Shown here: positions 9,301 to 17,325 of the stretch, piece after piece
Layout of the letters: every line of letters begins with the position of its first letter
Numbering within the stretch: the first letter of the stretch is position 1
DNA from: Lachnospiraceae bacterium
GTDB lineage: Bacteria > Bacillota > Clostridia > Lachnospirales > Lachnospiraceae
Length of the DNA stretch: 57,887 nt
Assembly: GCA_024693135.1 (NCBI GenBank)
Contig: JAILLN010000036.1
Location: forward strand, 1 to 57,887
Direction of reading: 5' to 3'
Translations under genes and position numbers: made by a program
Notes under the pieces: model-generated
Seen by the model: only the letters and a program-made list of their open reading frames with translations
Databases searched by the model: none
What the model was told of the DNA's origin: nothing

Positions 9301-11837
9301 GGCATCTGGGTCCCGGTCTTAAGCCTTGTCACCCTTCCGCCTTCCTGGTCTACGGCGATGAAAAGCTTCTGCTTATCATTTCCTTCACGGTTTGCATCCT
9401 GCAGAGCCTTCGTCAGCTTTGCGGTCTGATCTGCGTCCGTGATATTGTCCCCGAAGAGGATAATGCCGCCGAATTTATGATTCTTAAGGAGCTCGGTAAG
9501 CTCAGGATTCAGCTCGGTGACCCCGGCTTTATTCCCGTCCTCTCCGGTCCAGCTGCGGATATCCGGCATGATCATCTCTTCGATCTTTTCTTCCGTGGTC
9601 ATCTCATGAAGGATGCCCTCCGGCGAGCAGGCGGCTTCTTCCTTATATTCCTTCCAGCGGCTTTCCACCGCCTCGCAGACCCTGGTGCATTCCGGGTCAT
9701 CTGCCTTGCCGGCATATTTCTTCAGCACCTTCAGCTTGCTTTCCACATTTCTGACCGCCGGGTAGTCCGCCTCGTTCGCAACGGCAGGGGATACCAGCTT
9801 AATGCTGTCATTTGCCATCTCGGAAAGGAGAGAAAATACGCTCTTTTCCGTATCCACCCCGCTGTCCATCGGAAGCTGCAGGAGCTGCGGCACAAAGCCC
9901 AGGGTGGATGCGGTATAGTAACCGCCGTTAAACTTATCCGGATTGGTATCCCTGTCCGTGACGGGCGAATTGATCTTGTTTGTGAGATATACGACGACCA
10001 GATCCTTTACCGGATCCACCATGACCATGGTCCCGGTCCAGCCCTGATGGCCGAAGGTCTGGGAGCCGGTCTCCCCGAAATACCAAGTCCTCTGGTCTTC
10101 CCCCTCTCTCCACCAGCCGAGGCCCCAGTTGGCCTCCTTGCTGTTTTTCGGGGCGGTAAAGAGATCCATCACATTCCTGGAAAAGAACCTGTGCTCGCCG
10201 TAGCCTCCGGTAAGCATGACGCTTGCCAGCCTTGCAAGGTCTGAGGCATTGGAGAAAAGGCCGGCATGCCCGGATACTCCCCCCATGCTGTAATAGGCCA
10301 TCTCGTCATGAGCCTCTCCCTGTATGGTCTCGGTCCGGATCCCGGGGAAATAAAGATATCCGTCCCTGGTATTTCCGCTCACCTCCGTGGCCGCCACATC
10401 CTCCTTGGCGAAGCCGTTTTCCGACGGCTTGAAGGTAATGTGCTCCAATCCCATGGGCTCGTAGAAGGTCTCCCTCACATACTGGTCCAGCCTCATTCCG
10501 GTAATGTTCTCCACCACCAGTCCCAGGATCATGTAATCCACGTCGGAATACAGCGTTTTCGTGCCCGGCTCATATTTGAGGGGCGTCTTGCAGATCGCTT
10601 CGATCGTCGCCGCCCTTGTCTCCGGCGAGGCATCATTTCCGGCAAAGAGGATATTTTCATATTCCTCTCCGTTCCTCTGGGTTACGGCATCCACATAAGG
10701 ATTGCAGTAGCGGGGCGATGACGGAAATCCCCCCTGATGGCACAGGAGATCCCGGATCGTAAGCTCTGCCTTCCACTTTTTCTGTGTCTCGAGGGTCAGA
10801 TCCTCTGATCCCTTGTATGCAAAATCCAGGGTGTCCTCGGCAAACCGGTCGCCCAGGAATTCCACGATATGCTGATCGACGGAAAGCTTCCCGTCCGTAA
10901 TGAGCTTCTGCAGGGCATAGTTCGTGGCAAACATCTTGGTCACAGATGCCAGGTCAAACAGGGTATCCTTCGTCACCTCCGGGCTTTCCGTATCGACCGC
11001 ACCGCCCGGAAGGTAAGAGTTCACCTTGCCCCAGGCATTCTCATAGACCAGCCTGCCGTTTCGCACGACCGCAAGCTGGGCCGCGGTAAAGCCCGACTCC
11101 ACATCGGATTCGATCAGATCCGAAACGAGGGACAGGGATTCCTCCGTTATCCCTTCCTCCTCCGGAGATCCCGCAAGGACTTCGGGATAAGAGATCCATA
11201 CCCTCACTGCCTCCTTCACGTTCAGCGGCTCGATCCCGGATACCTGCAGGGTATTCAGCCCGTTTATGGCGGCATCCTTAAGGTCCAGCTCATAAAACGT
11301 CCCGCCCTTGACCTCCGAGGTATCCACTTCCCGGTTATTCACAAACATCTTAAATGAGGAGGCTGTTTCCGAAGGAAGGAAATAGAGCTTCCCCTGTCCG
11401 TGGTAGCCTTCAAAGCTCAGCAGGCTGTTCATGGCAAGGGTATCGTCGATCCTTCCCAGCCGGTCAGGAAATACCGCCTTGGCCTGCCACTGCCATTCCG
11501 GCAGCTTCTCTACCGCGGAAGCCTTGAGCGGCTCCGGTGTTTCCGGTGCTTCGCTTTCGGCCTCCTGCACTCCGGGATCCAGGTCATCTACGGGCGCCGC
11601 ATCCGCCTTCTCTCCGGCGGCTTCTTTTCCGGCAGGGGCTTCCGCAGGCTTTGTTTCCTTGGCCCTGCTTCTTCCATGAGACGTTTCCTGAGGCTCCGCT
11701 TTTCCGGCAGGCTCCATGACCGTGCTTTCGATCACCATTTCCGTCTCTTTCTTCCCACATCCGGGCACCAGCAATGCGGCTGTCAGCAGGAGCACCAGCC
11801 CTTTCTTCAAGCATTTCTTTCTTCCGGCAGTCATCAT
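6324..11837 (-). CDS. Three-enzyme muropeptide lipoprotein: AmiE-like + NagZ + NamZ
   Basis: A 1837-residue lipoprotein. The signal peptide ends at a lipobox-like LLVPGC, followed by an acidic/Pro-Ala linker. Residues ~215-620 are a serine beta-lactamase-fold hydrolase (Ser298-x-x-Lys301 in ASVTKMF, YSDVDY, HQGWTGT), like Bacillus AmiE (YbbE). Residues ~740-1345 are a GH3 beta-N-acetylglucosaminidase of the NagZ type, with KHFPGHGDTYTDSH (Asp939/His941 dyad) and nucleophile Asp1025 in VITDAMNM. After a SENE-repeat linker, residues ~1427-1837 are a DUF1343/GH171 NamZ exo-muramidase (SPEHGFRGTADAGES with Glu1511; ILDRPNPNG). In B. subtilis these are three adjacent genes that strip GlcNAc, peptide and MurNAc from cell-wall fragments. 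The start overlaps the tcdA stop (ATGA). Confidence 0.93.
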   Translation of the reverse strand: MMTAGRKKCLKKGLVLLLTAALLVPGCGKKETEMVIESTVMEPAGKAEPQETSHGRSRAKETKPAEAPAGKEAAGEKADAAPVDDLDPGVQEAESEAPETPEPLKASAVEKLPEWQWQAKAVFPDRLGRIDDTLAMNSLLSFEGYHGQGKLYFLPSETASSFKMFVNNREVDTSEVKGGTFYELDLKDAAINGLNTLQVSGIEPLNVKEAVRVWISYPEVLAGSPEEEGITEESLSLVSDLIESDVESGFTAAQLAVVRNGRLVYENAWGKVNSYLPGGAVDTESPEVTKDTLFDLASVTKMFATNYALQKLITDGKLSVDQHIVEFLGDRFAEDTLDFAYKGSEDLTLETQKKWKAELTIRDLLCHQGGFPSSPRYCNPYVDAVTQRNGEEYENILFAGNDASPETRAATIEAICKTPLKYEPGTKTLYSDVDYMILGLVVENITGMRLDQYVRETFYEPMGLEHITFKPSENGFAKEDVAATEVSGNTRDGYLYFPGIRTETIQGEAHDEMAYYSMGGVSGHAGLFSNASDLARLASVMLTGGYGEHRFFSRNVMDLFTAPKNSKEANWGLGWWREGEDQRTWYFGETGSQTFGHQGWTGTMVMVDPVKDLVVVYLTNKINSPVTDRDTNPDKFNGGYYTASTLGFVPQLLQLPMDSGVDTEKSVFSLLSEMANDSIKLVSPAVANEADYPAVRNVESKLKVLKKYAGKADDPECTRVCEAVESRWKEYKEEAACSPEGILHEMTTEEKIEEMIMPDIRSWTGEDGNKAGVTELNPELTELLKNHKFGGIILFGDNITDADQTAKLTKALQDANREGNDKQKLFIAVDQEGGRVTRLKTGTQMPGNMALGAAYDTAMAEEAARVTGSEVKALGFNMDFAPVVDVNLNPDNPVIGIRSFSDDPEMAADFGTAFSEGLHEAGVISALKHFPGHGDTYTDSHTGLPSIDKDLDTIRANELVPFDRCLKNGADMVMTAHIQYPQIEKETYVSLKDGKEIVLPATLSKAVIGGILRTDMGFDGVVITDAMNMAAVSENFAALDAASLAIGAGVDMLLMPVEMSSPEGIAAMEAYISALAEMVEQGAIEKARVDESVLRILKLKEKYGLLALPEGGFAKEAQEDAKALTGSRENHEIEWEIAKKAVTLLKNEENLLPIKKAQGTAIVVPYETQVKSVEFALQRLEEEGLWTEGAEVSVNCIQGISENEIDGLIERVLSGNDVIIAVSSLYGNDELDPGTKDGWRGALCDRLIKEAHAADKKAVLLSTQLPYDAARYQEADAILCCYNARGMTELPGDYAGDTPQYGPNIPVAIYAVFGGCDITGRLPVAIPELDGNYRYSDKILYERGEGINLSSTSEEAPEETASENEVLAEEETASENEADAEAEAVSENETVTEETAGENEASAEAEAVSENEVVAEETASENEAVEGLMLGDQRFDQYMPLLEGKRVALFSNHTGIVGDETEGLGEQGWIKDPSLIPLGKNGSGKDISYGQHILDALIGHGVDVTAIFSPEHGFRGTADAGESVDSSVDEKTGVPILSLYSANTRYPSEADMERFDTLVVDMQDVGLRYYTYYISLYYLMDTCAQHDKEVIILDRPNPNGFYVDGPILKEGYESGVGRLPIPVVYGMTWGELAQMINGEGWLQAGKDKLKLTVIPCLNYSHQDKIPLIRKPSPNIRDMRAVYLYASTCFFENTACSVGRGTEYPFEVFGSPLLKGAEGFDFSFTPHSIEGAAAPPFEGQTCAARDLRGVPIEDIWEAGINLDYLLDAYHAYMAAGPETDFFGSPDQKGRYWLDLLSGSDELRKQIMAGKSAKEIKDSWKEEIEAFKAQRKPYLLYEE
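7561..7770 (-). repeat. In-frame SENE/ETASENE repeat linker
   Basis: Acidic tandem repeats (units such as EETASENEA and EAVSENEV) join the NagZ and NamZ parts of the fusion protein, at about residues 1350-1426. At DNA level the GTTTTCACTGGC-type unit recurs with drift, so copy number may vary between strains. Confidence 0.8.
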
Positions 11838-12619
11838 CTCTTACTCTCCTCCTTATCATTTTGTGCCTGTATTCCCGTAATATCATTGATCACTTCGCCT
11901 GCGATGATCAGCCCGGCGACAGAGGGCGCGAATGCGGTGGAGCCGGGGATATCCCTCCGCTCCGTGCATTTTCTGGCCGTCCCCGGAGGACAGATGCAGT
12001 TCTGAGTGCAGCTGATGGACAGGTCCTCCAGCGGCCTTCTGGGCTTCTCCTTCGAATATACCACCTTAAGGGCATCTATGCCCCTTTTCCTCAATTCATG
12101 CCGCATTACCTTGGCCAGAGGGCATACGGTGGTCTGATAGATATCCGCCACCTCAAACCGGGAAGCATCCACCTTGTTGCCGGCTCCCATGCAGGATATG
12201 ACCGGCACTCCCTCCCTCTTTGCTTTTTCGATGATGGCGAGCTTTCCGGTAACCGTATCGATGGCATCGACCACATAGGCATAATCACGAAAGTCAAACT
12301 GCCCCTCTGTCTCCGGCAGGAAGAAGGTCCTATGGGTCCGGACAGTACAATCCGGATTGATCTCATGGATCCGCTCCTCTGCTACATCCACCTTGTATCT
12401 TCCCACGGTCTTCCTCGTGGCGATGATCTGGCGGTTGATATTCGTAAGGCAGACCCTGTCGTCGTCGATCAGGTCCAATGCCCCGACCCCGCTCCTGGCC
12501 AGGGCCTCCACCACATAGCCGCCCACCCCGCCGATGCCGAATACGGCCACGCGGGAAGCGGCAAGCCTTTCCATCGCCTCTGCGCCGTATAGCAGCTGCG
12601 TCCTTGAAAATGAATTCAC
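11834..12619 (-). CDS. tcdA: tRNA threonylcarbamoyladenosine dehydratase
   Basis: A 261-residue ThiF/E1-like enzyme that cyclises t6A37 of tRNA to ct6A using ATP. It shows the nucleotide-binding GIGGVGG (28-34), DDDRVCLTNINRQ and VDAIDTVTGK motifs, and the CPPGTARKCTERRDIPGSTAFAPSVAG tail typical of TcdA. The frame is open to an upstream ATG at 12661, but the GTG at 12619 is chosen because AGGAG lies seven bases before it and the product then begins VNSFSRTQLL, as relatives do. It is 38 bases after the antiporter gene and overlaps the muropeptide lipoprotein start by four bases, so translation is probably coupled. Confidence 0.93.
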   Translation of the reverse strand: MNSFSRTQLLYGAEAMERLAASRVAVFGIGGVGGYVVEALARSGVGALDLIDDDRVCLTNINRQIIATRKTVGRYKVDVAEERIHEINPDCTVRTHRTFFLPETEGQFDFRDYAYVVDAIDTVTGKLAIIEKAKREGVPVISCMGAGNKVDASRFEVADIYQTTVCPLAKVMRHELRKRGIDALKVVYSKEKPRRPLEDLSISCTQNCICPPGTARKCTERRDIPGSTAFAPSVAGLIIAGEVINDITGIQAQNDKEESKR

Positions 12620-12657
12620 GATGATGCTCCTGTTTCCTCCATATGGGCCTTCTGCCC

Positions 12658-13932
12658 TCACCCTCTGCTGATCCTTTCGTAGGCCTTTTTCATCGTAAGG
12701 CCCTGGACGATGGTCGTAAAGAAGACAATGGCATAGGTACAGCCCAGAATGATGTAATAGACCTCATGGTCCAGCTTATCGCCGGTGCTCATGGCAAGGG
12801 CGATGGACAGGGCTCCCCTCAGGCCTCCCCAGGTAAAGAGCTTCACGAACTGTCCTTTCTTATAGCCGTCCGGAAGTTCTCCCATGAAAAATGTGCTGAT
12901 ATACAGGCTTCCCGACCGGGCGATCAGATTGCACAGCACGGCCGCCAAAGAAAGCAGGACCACATAGGGCATCTGCAGGATCCTTGCAAAGGAAAGCCCC
13001 AGCATGATATATAACACGGAATTCAGCAGGTTGTCGATGATCTCCCAGAAGGTATCAAATTCTGCCAGCCTGTCCTCCTTCTCCCCGCTGAGCCGGCCCG
13101 ACTCCTCCCATCTCCGGCGGAGCGTGGCAAAAAGAGTCCCGCATACCACCGAGGCGATGGCACCCGAGCAGCCGAGCCTCTCGCAGAGAAAATAGGCCAG
13201 GGCAACCATGAATAAGCTGACATAGATCCTGCGCTTCGGATCCTTCGTCCCGGTAAAGACAGGCCAGCAGACCGCCGTGATCACCCCTCCCGTAAGCACC
13301 GCGCCCAGGATCTCCCAGAGCAGCATGCGAAGGAAGCCTCCCCCTTCGCCGGCGCCGGCTCCCGCGATCCCGGAAAAGCATACAAAAAGCGCCACCCCCA
13401 CCCCGTCATTCAGGAGGGATTCTCCCTCGATGACGAAGCTGATGTTTTTCGGCAGGCCGAATTTATTCAGGATGCTGGTAGCCGCGATGGGATCCGTCGG
13501 TGCCACGATGCTTCCAAACATCAGGCAGACCGGAAGGGAAAGGGGCAGGGAAAGAAGCCTTGCGGCAAGGAAAAACAACAATCCGTAAAAAACCGCCCCA
13601 AGAAAGGTACATAAGACCGCCAGCACGCCGATGGGACGCGCCAGGGTCTTGAAATCAATGAGATGCATCTTAAAGGAGCCGGCAAAAAGCATGAAGCAGA
13701 GCACTCCCTTCATGAGGAAGCCCTCCAGGTCAAAGATCTGCGGCATGGCAAAAAGCTCCTTCAGGCTCTGTCCGGGGATCAGCCATACAGCAAAGACCAG
13801 CAGCAGCCCCAGGACCACGGAAAAAAGCATCAGCGAGATCTCATAGGTCAGCCTTGTCTTCTTTTCGTTAAAAAAGCCGATCAGCACCGTTAGGCCCAGA
13901 AGCACCACGGTATAAACCAGAAAATGATCCAT
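12658..13932 (-). CDS. CPA1-family Na+(K+)/H+ antiporter
   Basis: A 424-residue, roughly twelve-helix membrane protein of the NhaP/CPA1 type that exchanges monovalent cations for protons. Diagnostic motifs are APTDP (144-148), EGESLLNDGVGVALF (169-183) with the ion-binding Asp pair region, and FTWGGLRGALSIALA near the C-terminus. There is no long cytoplasmic regulatory tail. A GAGG site precedes the ATG. It sits between the ClC gene and tcdA in a run of ion-transport genes. Ion specificity cannot be read from sequence. Confidence 0.93.
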   Translation of the reverse strand: MDHFLVYTVVLLGLTVLIGFFNEKKTRLTYEISLMLFSVVLGLLLVFAVWLIPGQSLKELFAMPQIFDLEGFLMKGVLCFMLFAGSFKMHLIDFKTLARPIGVLAVLCTFLGAVFYGLLFFLAARLLSLPLSLPVCLMFGSIVAPTDPIAATSILNKFGLPKNISFVIEGESLLNDGVGVALFVCFSGIAGAGAGEGGGFLRMLLWEILGAVLTGGVITAVCWPVFTGTKDPKRRIYVSLFMVALAYFLCERLGCSGAIASVVCGTLFATLRRRWEESGRLSGEKEDRLAEFDTFWEIIDNLLNSVLYIMLGLSFARILQMPYVVLLSLAAVLCNLIARSGSLYISTFFMGELPDGYKKGQFVKLFTWGGLRGALSIALAMSTGDKLDHEVYYIILGCTYAIVFFTTIVQGLTMKKAYERISRG

Positions 13933-14057
13933 TTCTTATCCTCTTCTCCTCCATATACGCATGTTTATATCTGACTCACTCCGGTCGGATGGGGATACCG
14001 TAACCGGACAAATACAGCTGCCAACGGTATCCAGCTCCTTCTTAAGAAAAGCATTTT

Positions 14058-15323
14058 TCAGGCAGCCTCCTTCTTTCCGGCACCCGCCCTTCTCTCCACA
14101 GCTTCCGCCGCGCTCTTTCCCACTGCCGCACACAGGAAGATCAAAAACAGGATCTTTGCCGGAAAGCATAGGAGCAGAAGCAGGGATGCGACGATGGGTT
14201 TTTTCAGCTGGGCGCCAAGGACGGTTCCCGCCACGGCCGCCGCCGCAACAGCCGCATGGCTTCCCGGATCTGTCGGAAAGAAAAAGCCCGAAAGCGCAAA
14301 GCCCATGCAGCAGCAGGCAAAGATCAATGGGAAGAAATGCCCTCCCTTCATGCCGAGCCGGATGCAGAATGCGGTCATAAAGAGCTTCACGGCACAGACT
14401 CCCAGCAGAAACAACGGACTGTAGGAGGCAAAGCTTCCGATCAGCTCCCCCATCTGCTCCTCCCCCGAAAACATCGCCAGGGGAAGCAGTACCCCCACCA
14501 GGCCGGCGAAAGCCCCGCAGACCGTCTCCCTCAATACCCCCGGAATGCGGCCCGCCAGAGCACGGGTCAGCTTTTCACATAATTCAAACAGCAGATAGAG
14601 CAGGAGCCCGGCAGGGATATAGGCTAAAAGCATCAGCAGGTCCGTCTTTCCCATCGCCGCTTCCGAAAAGGACGGCATCCCCTCCATGGCGGATCCGAAG
14701 ATCCTGCTCAATGCCAGCGCCGCGATAAAGCCTACGGCGGTAGATATGCCGTAAAAAAGGAGCTTATTCCCGCTTGAAAGCTTCAGGCCGTCCTCCTTTC
14801 CGTCTTCCTCCGCCTCCTCTACCGCAATGATGCCAAAGAGCGGCGAATGAAACAGCTGGCTCAGGGTCACGGCCTCTCCGATCTCCGAAAAAAGCTCCGT
14901 ATTCTTTTTGGCAAAGGTCACATTATCTCCGATCCAGTAGCAAAGCGCCGCGATGATCCCCGTAAGGCCGGCCTCAGGCCCCACGCTGGCGCCGGAGATC
15001 AGGGGGATAAAGGCGCAGGCAAGCATTACCGGCACGGGATGGTAATCATAATACTTATCCTTCCTGATCCTGGCCATGACCGTATCCAGCTCCTCCGGAT
15101 AATCCCCGAACCGTTTGTGGAGCACTCCCACAAGAAGGCCGCCCGCCGTGGCAAAGAATGCCGGCATGAAGGAAAATCCCGTCATTTCCGGGATCCCTTC
15201 CCAGATAAGGCCCGTGCAGATCCCCGCAAGCCTTAAGAATATCCAGATCACGGCTCCCGCAAAGGCTCCCAGCAGTGCCGTGAGTGCTATAAGCTTTATG
15301 GTATTTCCCGTCTTTTCCTTCAT
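14058..15323 (-). CDS. ClC-family chloride/anion transporter
   Basis: A 421-residue ClC protein with about ten hydrophobic segments. The selectivity-filter region reads GASVGPEAGL (111-120), where classical ClC exchangers have G(K/R)EGP. The gating glutamate position appears to hold Val, so channel-like or altered coupling is possible, although the alignment is by eye. HSPLFGIIAVEEAEE and the GMKGGHFFPLIFACCCMG segment near the C-terminus match the second conserved ClC region. GGAGG precedes the ATG. It lies between CorA and the CPA1 antiporter. Confidence 0.88.
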   Translation of the reverse strand: MKEKTGNTIKLIALTALLGAFAGAVIWIFLRLAGICTGLIWEGIPEMTGFSFMPAFFATAGGLLVGVLHKRFGDYPEELDTVMARIRKDKYYDYHPVPVMLACAFIPLISGASVGPEAGLTGIIAALCYWIGDNVTFAKKNTELFSEIGEAVTLSQLFHSPLFGIIAVEEAEEDGKEDGLKLSSGNKLLFYGISTAVGFIAALALSRIFGSAMEGMPSFSEAAMGKTDLLMLLAYIPAGLLLYLLFELCEKLTRALAGRIPGVLRETVCGAFAGLVGVLLPLAMFSGEEQMGELIGSFASYSPLFLLGVCAVKLFMTAFCIRLGMKGGHFFPLIFACCCMGFALSGFFFPTDPGSHAAVAAAAVAGTVLGAQLKKPIVASLLLLLCFPAKILFLIFLCAAVGKSAAEAVERRAGAGKKEAA

Positions 15324-15372
15324 CTAAGGCGCCTCCAGAATACAGGCCGGACCGCAGGCCAGCCGGAATCCA

Positions 15373-16290
15373 CTACAGCCACTTCTTCTTTTTGAAAAAC
15401 AGCAGACTGCCTATAACGATCGTTATGCTTATGCCGATGATCACAGGATATCCCCATCTCCATTCCAGCTCCGGCATATAGCGGAAATTCATTCCATACC
15501 ATCCCACGATCAGGGTCAGCGGCAGAAAGATCGTAGTAACCACCGTAAGCACCGTCATGATGCGGTTCTGCTTAATATCCAGATGGGCTTTGTACAGATC
15601 TCTGAGCTGCACGGTATAGTCCCTGAGGAAGGTGGATGTGTCGTGGAGCCTTGCCATCCGGTTTAGGAAAAGCCGGAAATACCTCAGATTTTCCTGCCGG
15701 AAGAAGCCGTTTTCATTTTCCTCGAATTCCTGCCCCAGGTCCATGAGCTGTTCATAATGGATCCGCAGATCCCTTATATCGCTTCGGATATGGTTCACCC
15801 GTCCGGAAGAAAGGCTTTCCTCCCCCTCCAGGATCTTCTGCTCCATGGCATCCAGCTCCCGCTCGTATTTTTCCATGAGCCTCAGGTCGTCCTTTATGAT
15901 CTGGTCCAGGAAATCATACAGAAACCGCTCAAGGCTCGGAAGCTTCCATCTCTTTGTCCTCTGTATGCTCCGGATGATCTCCTCCGCCTTCCCGCTGTCA
16001 TCGATGAATACGATCCCCTTTTCGTCCAGGGCGAAGGCAAATTTGCTGTCCTCCCTTGAAAAATCCTCCCGATCCGGAATGGAAAAAGAGCCCGTCAGGG
16101 AATCATAATTCACCTCTGCCTTCGTGGTATAGATCTCCGATATGTCCGGATCCATGTCGATGCCCATGTCAAAGCTGTCCCGCCACCTTTTCCACTCCTC
16201 GCAGGAAAGGACGGAAACATACTGTTTCCCGGAATCATTGATTTCCCCCCTCCCCACTTCCTTCAGGAAGCCTTCGATCAAGAAAAACAC
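15373..16290 (-). CDS. CorA-family divalent metal transporter
   Basis: A 305-residue CorA protein: a soluble alpha/beta N-terminus, long coiled helices (YERELDAMEQKILEG), then two C-terminal membrane helices with the signature YGMNF (GMN at 266-268) and a basic tail (FFKKKKWL). CorA pentamers import Mg2+ or related ions. The start is a GTG at 16290 with GGAGG ten bases before it; no upstream ATG fits. It leads the CorA-ClC-CPA1 run of ion transporters, possibly one transcript since gaps are 50-125 bases. Confidence 0.9.
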   Translation of the reverse strand: MFFLIEGFLKEVGRGEINDSGKQYVSVLSCEEWKRWRDSFDMGIDMDPDISEIYTTKAEVNYDSLTGSFSIPDREDFSREDSKFAFALDEKGIVFIDDSGKAEEIIRSIQRTKRWKLPSLERFLYDFLDQIIKDDLRLMEKYERELDAMEQKILEGEESLSSGRVNHIRSDIRDLRIHYEQLMDLGQEFEENENGFFRQENLRYFRLFLNRMARLHDTSTFLRDYTVQLRDLYKAHLDIKQNRIMTVLTVVTTIFLPLTLIVGWYGMNFRYMPELEWRWGYPVIIGISITIVIGSLLFFKKKKWL

Positions 16291-16420
16291 TCTGCTTTTT
16301 CCTCCACCACGAACTGATCATTTCCCGACTATTTTCTCATGACAGCAGCGAAAAGTAAATGACACAGAGGCGTACTTTTTGACACTTTTTCGAGAATGAT
16401 CACGCCTATGCCGCAAGGCA

Positions 16421-16843
16421 TCAGCCATTCAACCGTTTTTTCAAATGAAGGACGGCATCCTCGATCAGCCTGCCCGTGCTAAAGTCCGATACCCCCGCGA
16501 TATAATTGTCGCAGGTATTGAAGGGAAGGAGGATCCTTACGGCTTCAGCGCTTCCGACTGCCCCGGCCATAGCCGGCGTGATCTCTCCGGTCATGGCATC
16601 TGCGATGACGATGCCGATGGGCCCGATGATATAATCCGCCCTCCTTGAGGCGACCACAACGGAATTTTCACCGGTCGCCGCTTCATCCGCACCGGCCTTC
16701 AGCATCGCCGCTGTCGCCACAGTATTTGTTCCGACAGCGGTCAGGTAAACGTCACTGCATTCCTTCCGGATGCGGGTGATGAGCTGCTTCCCCAGGCCGC
16801 CCCCCTGGGCATCGATGACAAGAATATACGGTTTGTTTTTCAT
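16421..16843 (-). CDS. DUF3842 family protein
   Basis: A 140-residue protein starting ILVIDAQGGGLGKQLITRIRK, a nucleotide-binding-like loop, followed by LTAVGTNTVATAAMLKAGAD, ADYIIGPIGIVIADAMTGEITPAMA and a small Cys-containing segment (FNTCDNYIAG). This matches DUF3842, a conserved clostridial family of unknown function. The start at 16843 follows a GGGAGG site. It stands alone, divergent from the lar leader. I do not recognise a biochemical role. Confidence 0.85.
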   Translation of the reverse strand: MKNKPYILVIDAQGGGLGKQLITRIRKECSDVYLTAVGTNTVATAAMLKAGADEAATGENSVVVASRRADYIIGPIGIVIADAMTGEITPAMAGAVGSAEAVRILLPFNTCDNYIAGVSDFSTGRLIEDAVLHLKKRLNG

Positions 16844-17140
16844 AGAGCCTCCCCTGATCGGTCCTCTTCTCCTATGCGGCCATATCCGGCCCGGCAATGG
16901 ATATCCTGTCCCCATAGTATACTCCTTATGCCAGAAGGACAAGACCAGACAGGATACGCCATTTGCCTCAGCCGTCCCTCTGGTACAATTCAGAATCCAG
17001 CCGCTTCGCTTAAATGGCACTCTGCCTGGCGCTCGGCCGGATCTTCGTTCGCCCATCACTGCTTCGGTGCCGATCTATGTTGTGATCGGCCGGTCATTGA
17101 ATTGCGGCACATCTTTTGATCCTCCCGCCAAAAATGAAAA
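16844..17140. other. Upstream region of the DUF3842 gene
   Basis: Part of the 482-base divergent gap between the DUF3842 and lar genes. On the minus strand a -10-like TATACT lies at 16916-16921 with a poorly placed TTGTCC upstream, so it is only a possible promoter. An inverted repeat CTCCCG/CGGGAG (about 17121-17150) overlaps the -35 of the lar promoter and could be an operator. No coding frame is supported. Confidence 0.4.
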
Positions 17141-17169
17141 TTGACGGGAGCATAAAATTCGGATAGAAT
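17141..17169 (+). promoter_or_regulatory. Promoter of the lar operon
   Basis: -35 TTGACG (17141-17146), 17-base spacer, -10 TAGAAT (17164-17169). Transcription would start near 17176, leaving a leader of about 150 bases before the first gene. Confidence 0.7.
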
Positions 17170-17175
17170 CACAGA

Positions 17176-17303
17176 CAGGCAGAAGCCTTATTCTCCGGCC
17201 GCAGAAGCCGCCGGCTCAGTTTATCGACATAGACAAGATTCCGTCAATGTAAGTCATGAAGGCATACAGATCCCCAGAGAGGATATTCGTATGCCTTTTT
17301 CTT
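17176..17303 (+). promoter_or_regulatory. Possible attenuator/riboswitch leader of the lar operon
   Basis: The leader contains short hairpins AGGC-AGAA-GCCT, CCGGC...GCCGG and GTTTA...TAGAC. They are followed by a terminator: AAGGCATAC (17259-17267) / GTATGCCTT (17289-17297), with inner ATCC/GGAT pairing and a T run to 17300. The AAAGGAGG ribosome binding site starts at 17312. No plus-strand gene lies upstream that could need a terminator here, so premature termination under some condition is the simplest reading. I could not match it to a known riboswitch; the NiCo (czcD) consensus does not fit. Confidence 0.6.
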
Positions 17304-17325
17304 ACCATCGCAAAGGAGGTATCAC

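Noticed and set aside
8082..10244. Long plus-strand open frame (720 codons) opposite the muropeptide lipoprotein
   Set aside because: It is the antisense shadow of a gene with clear catalytic motifs; its translation is rich in Arg/His/Gly and matches no family.
17176..17303. NiCo (czcD) riboswitch before the lar operon
   Set aside because: An AGGC hairpin and four-arm drawing are possible, but the conserved junction bases are missing and one arm would overlap the promoter -10.
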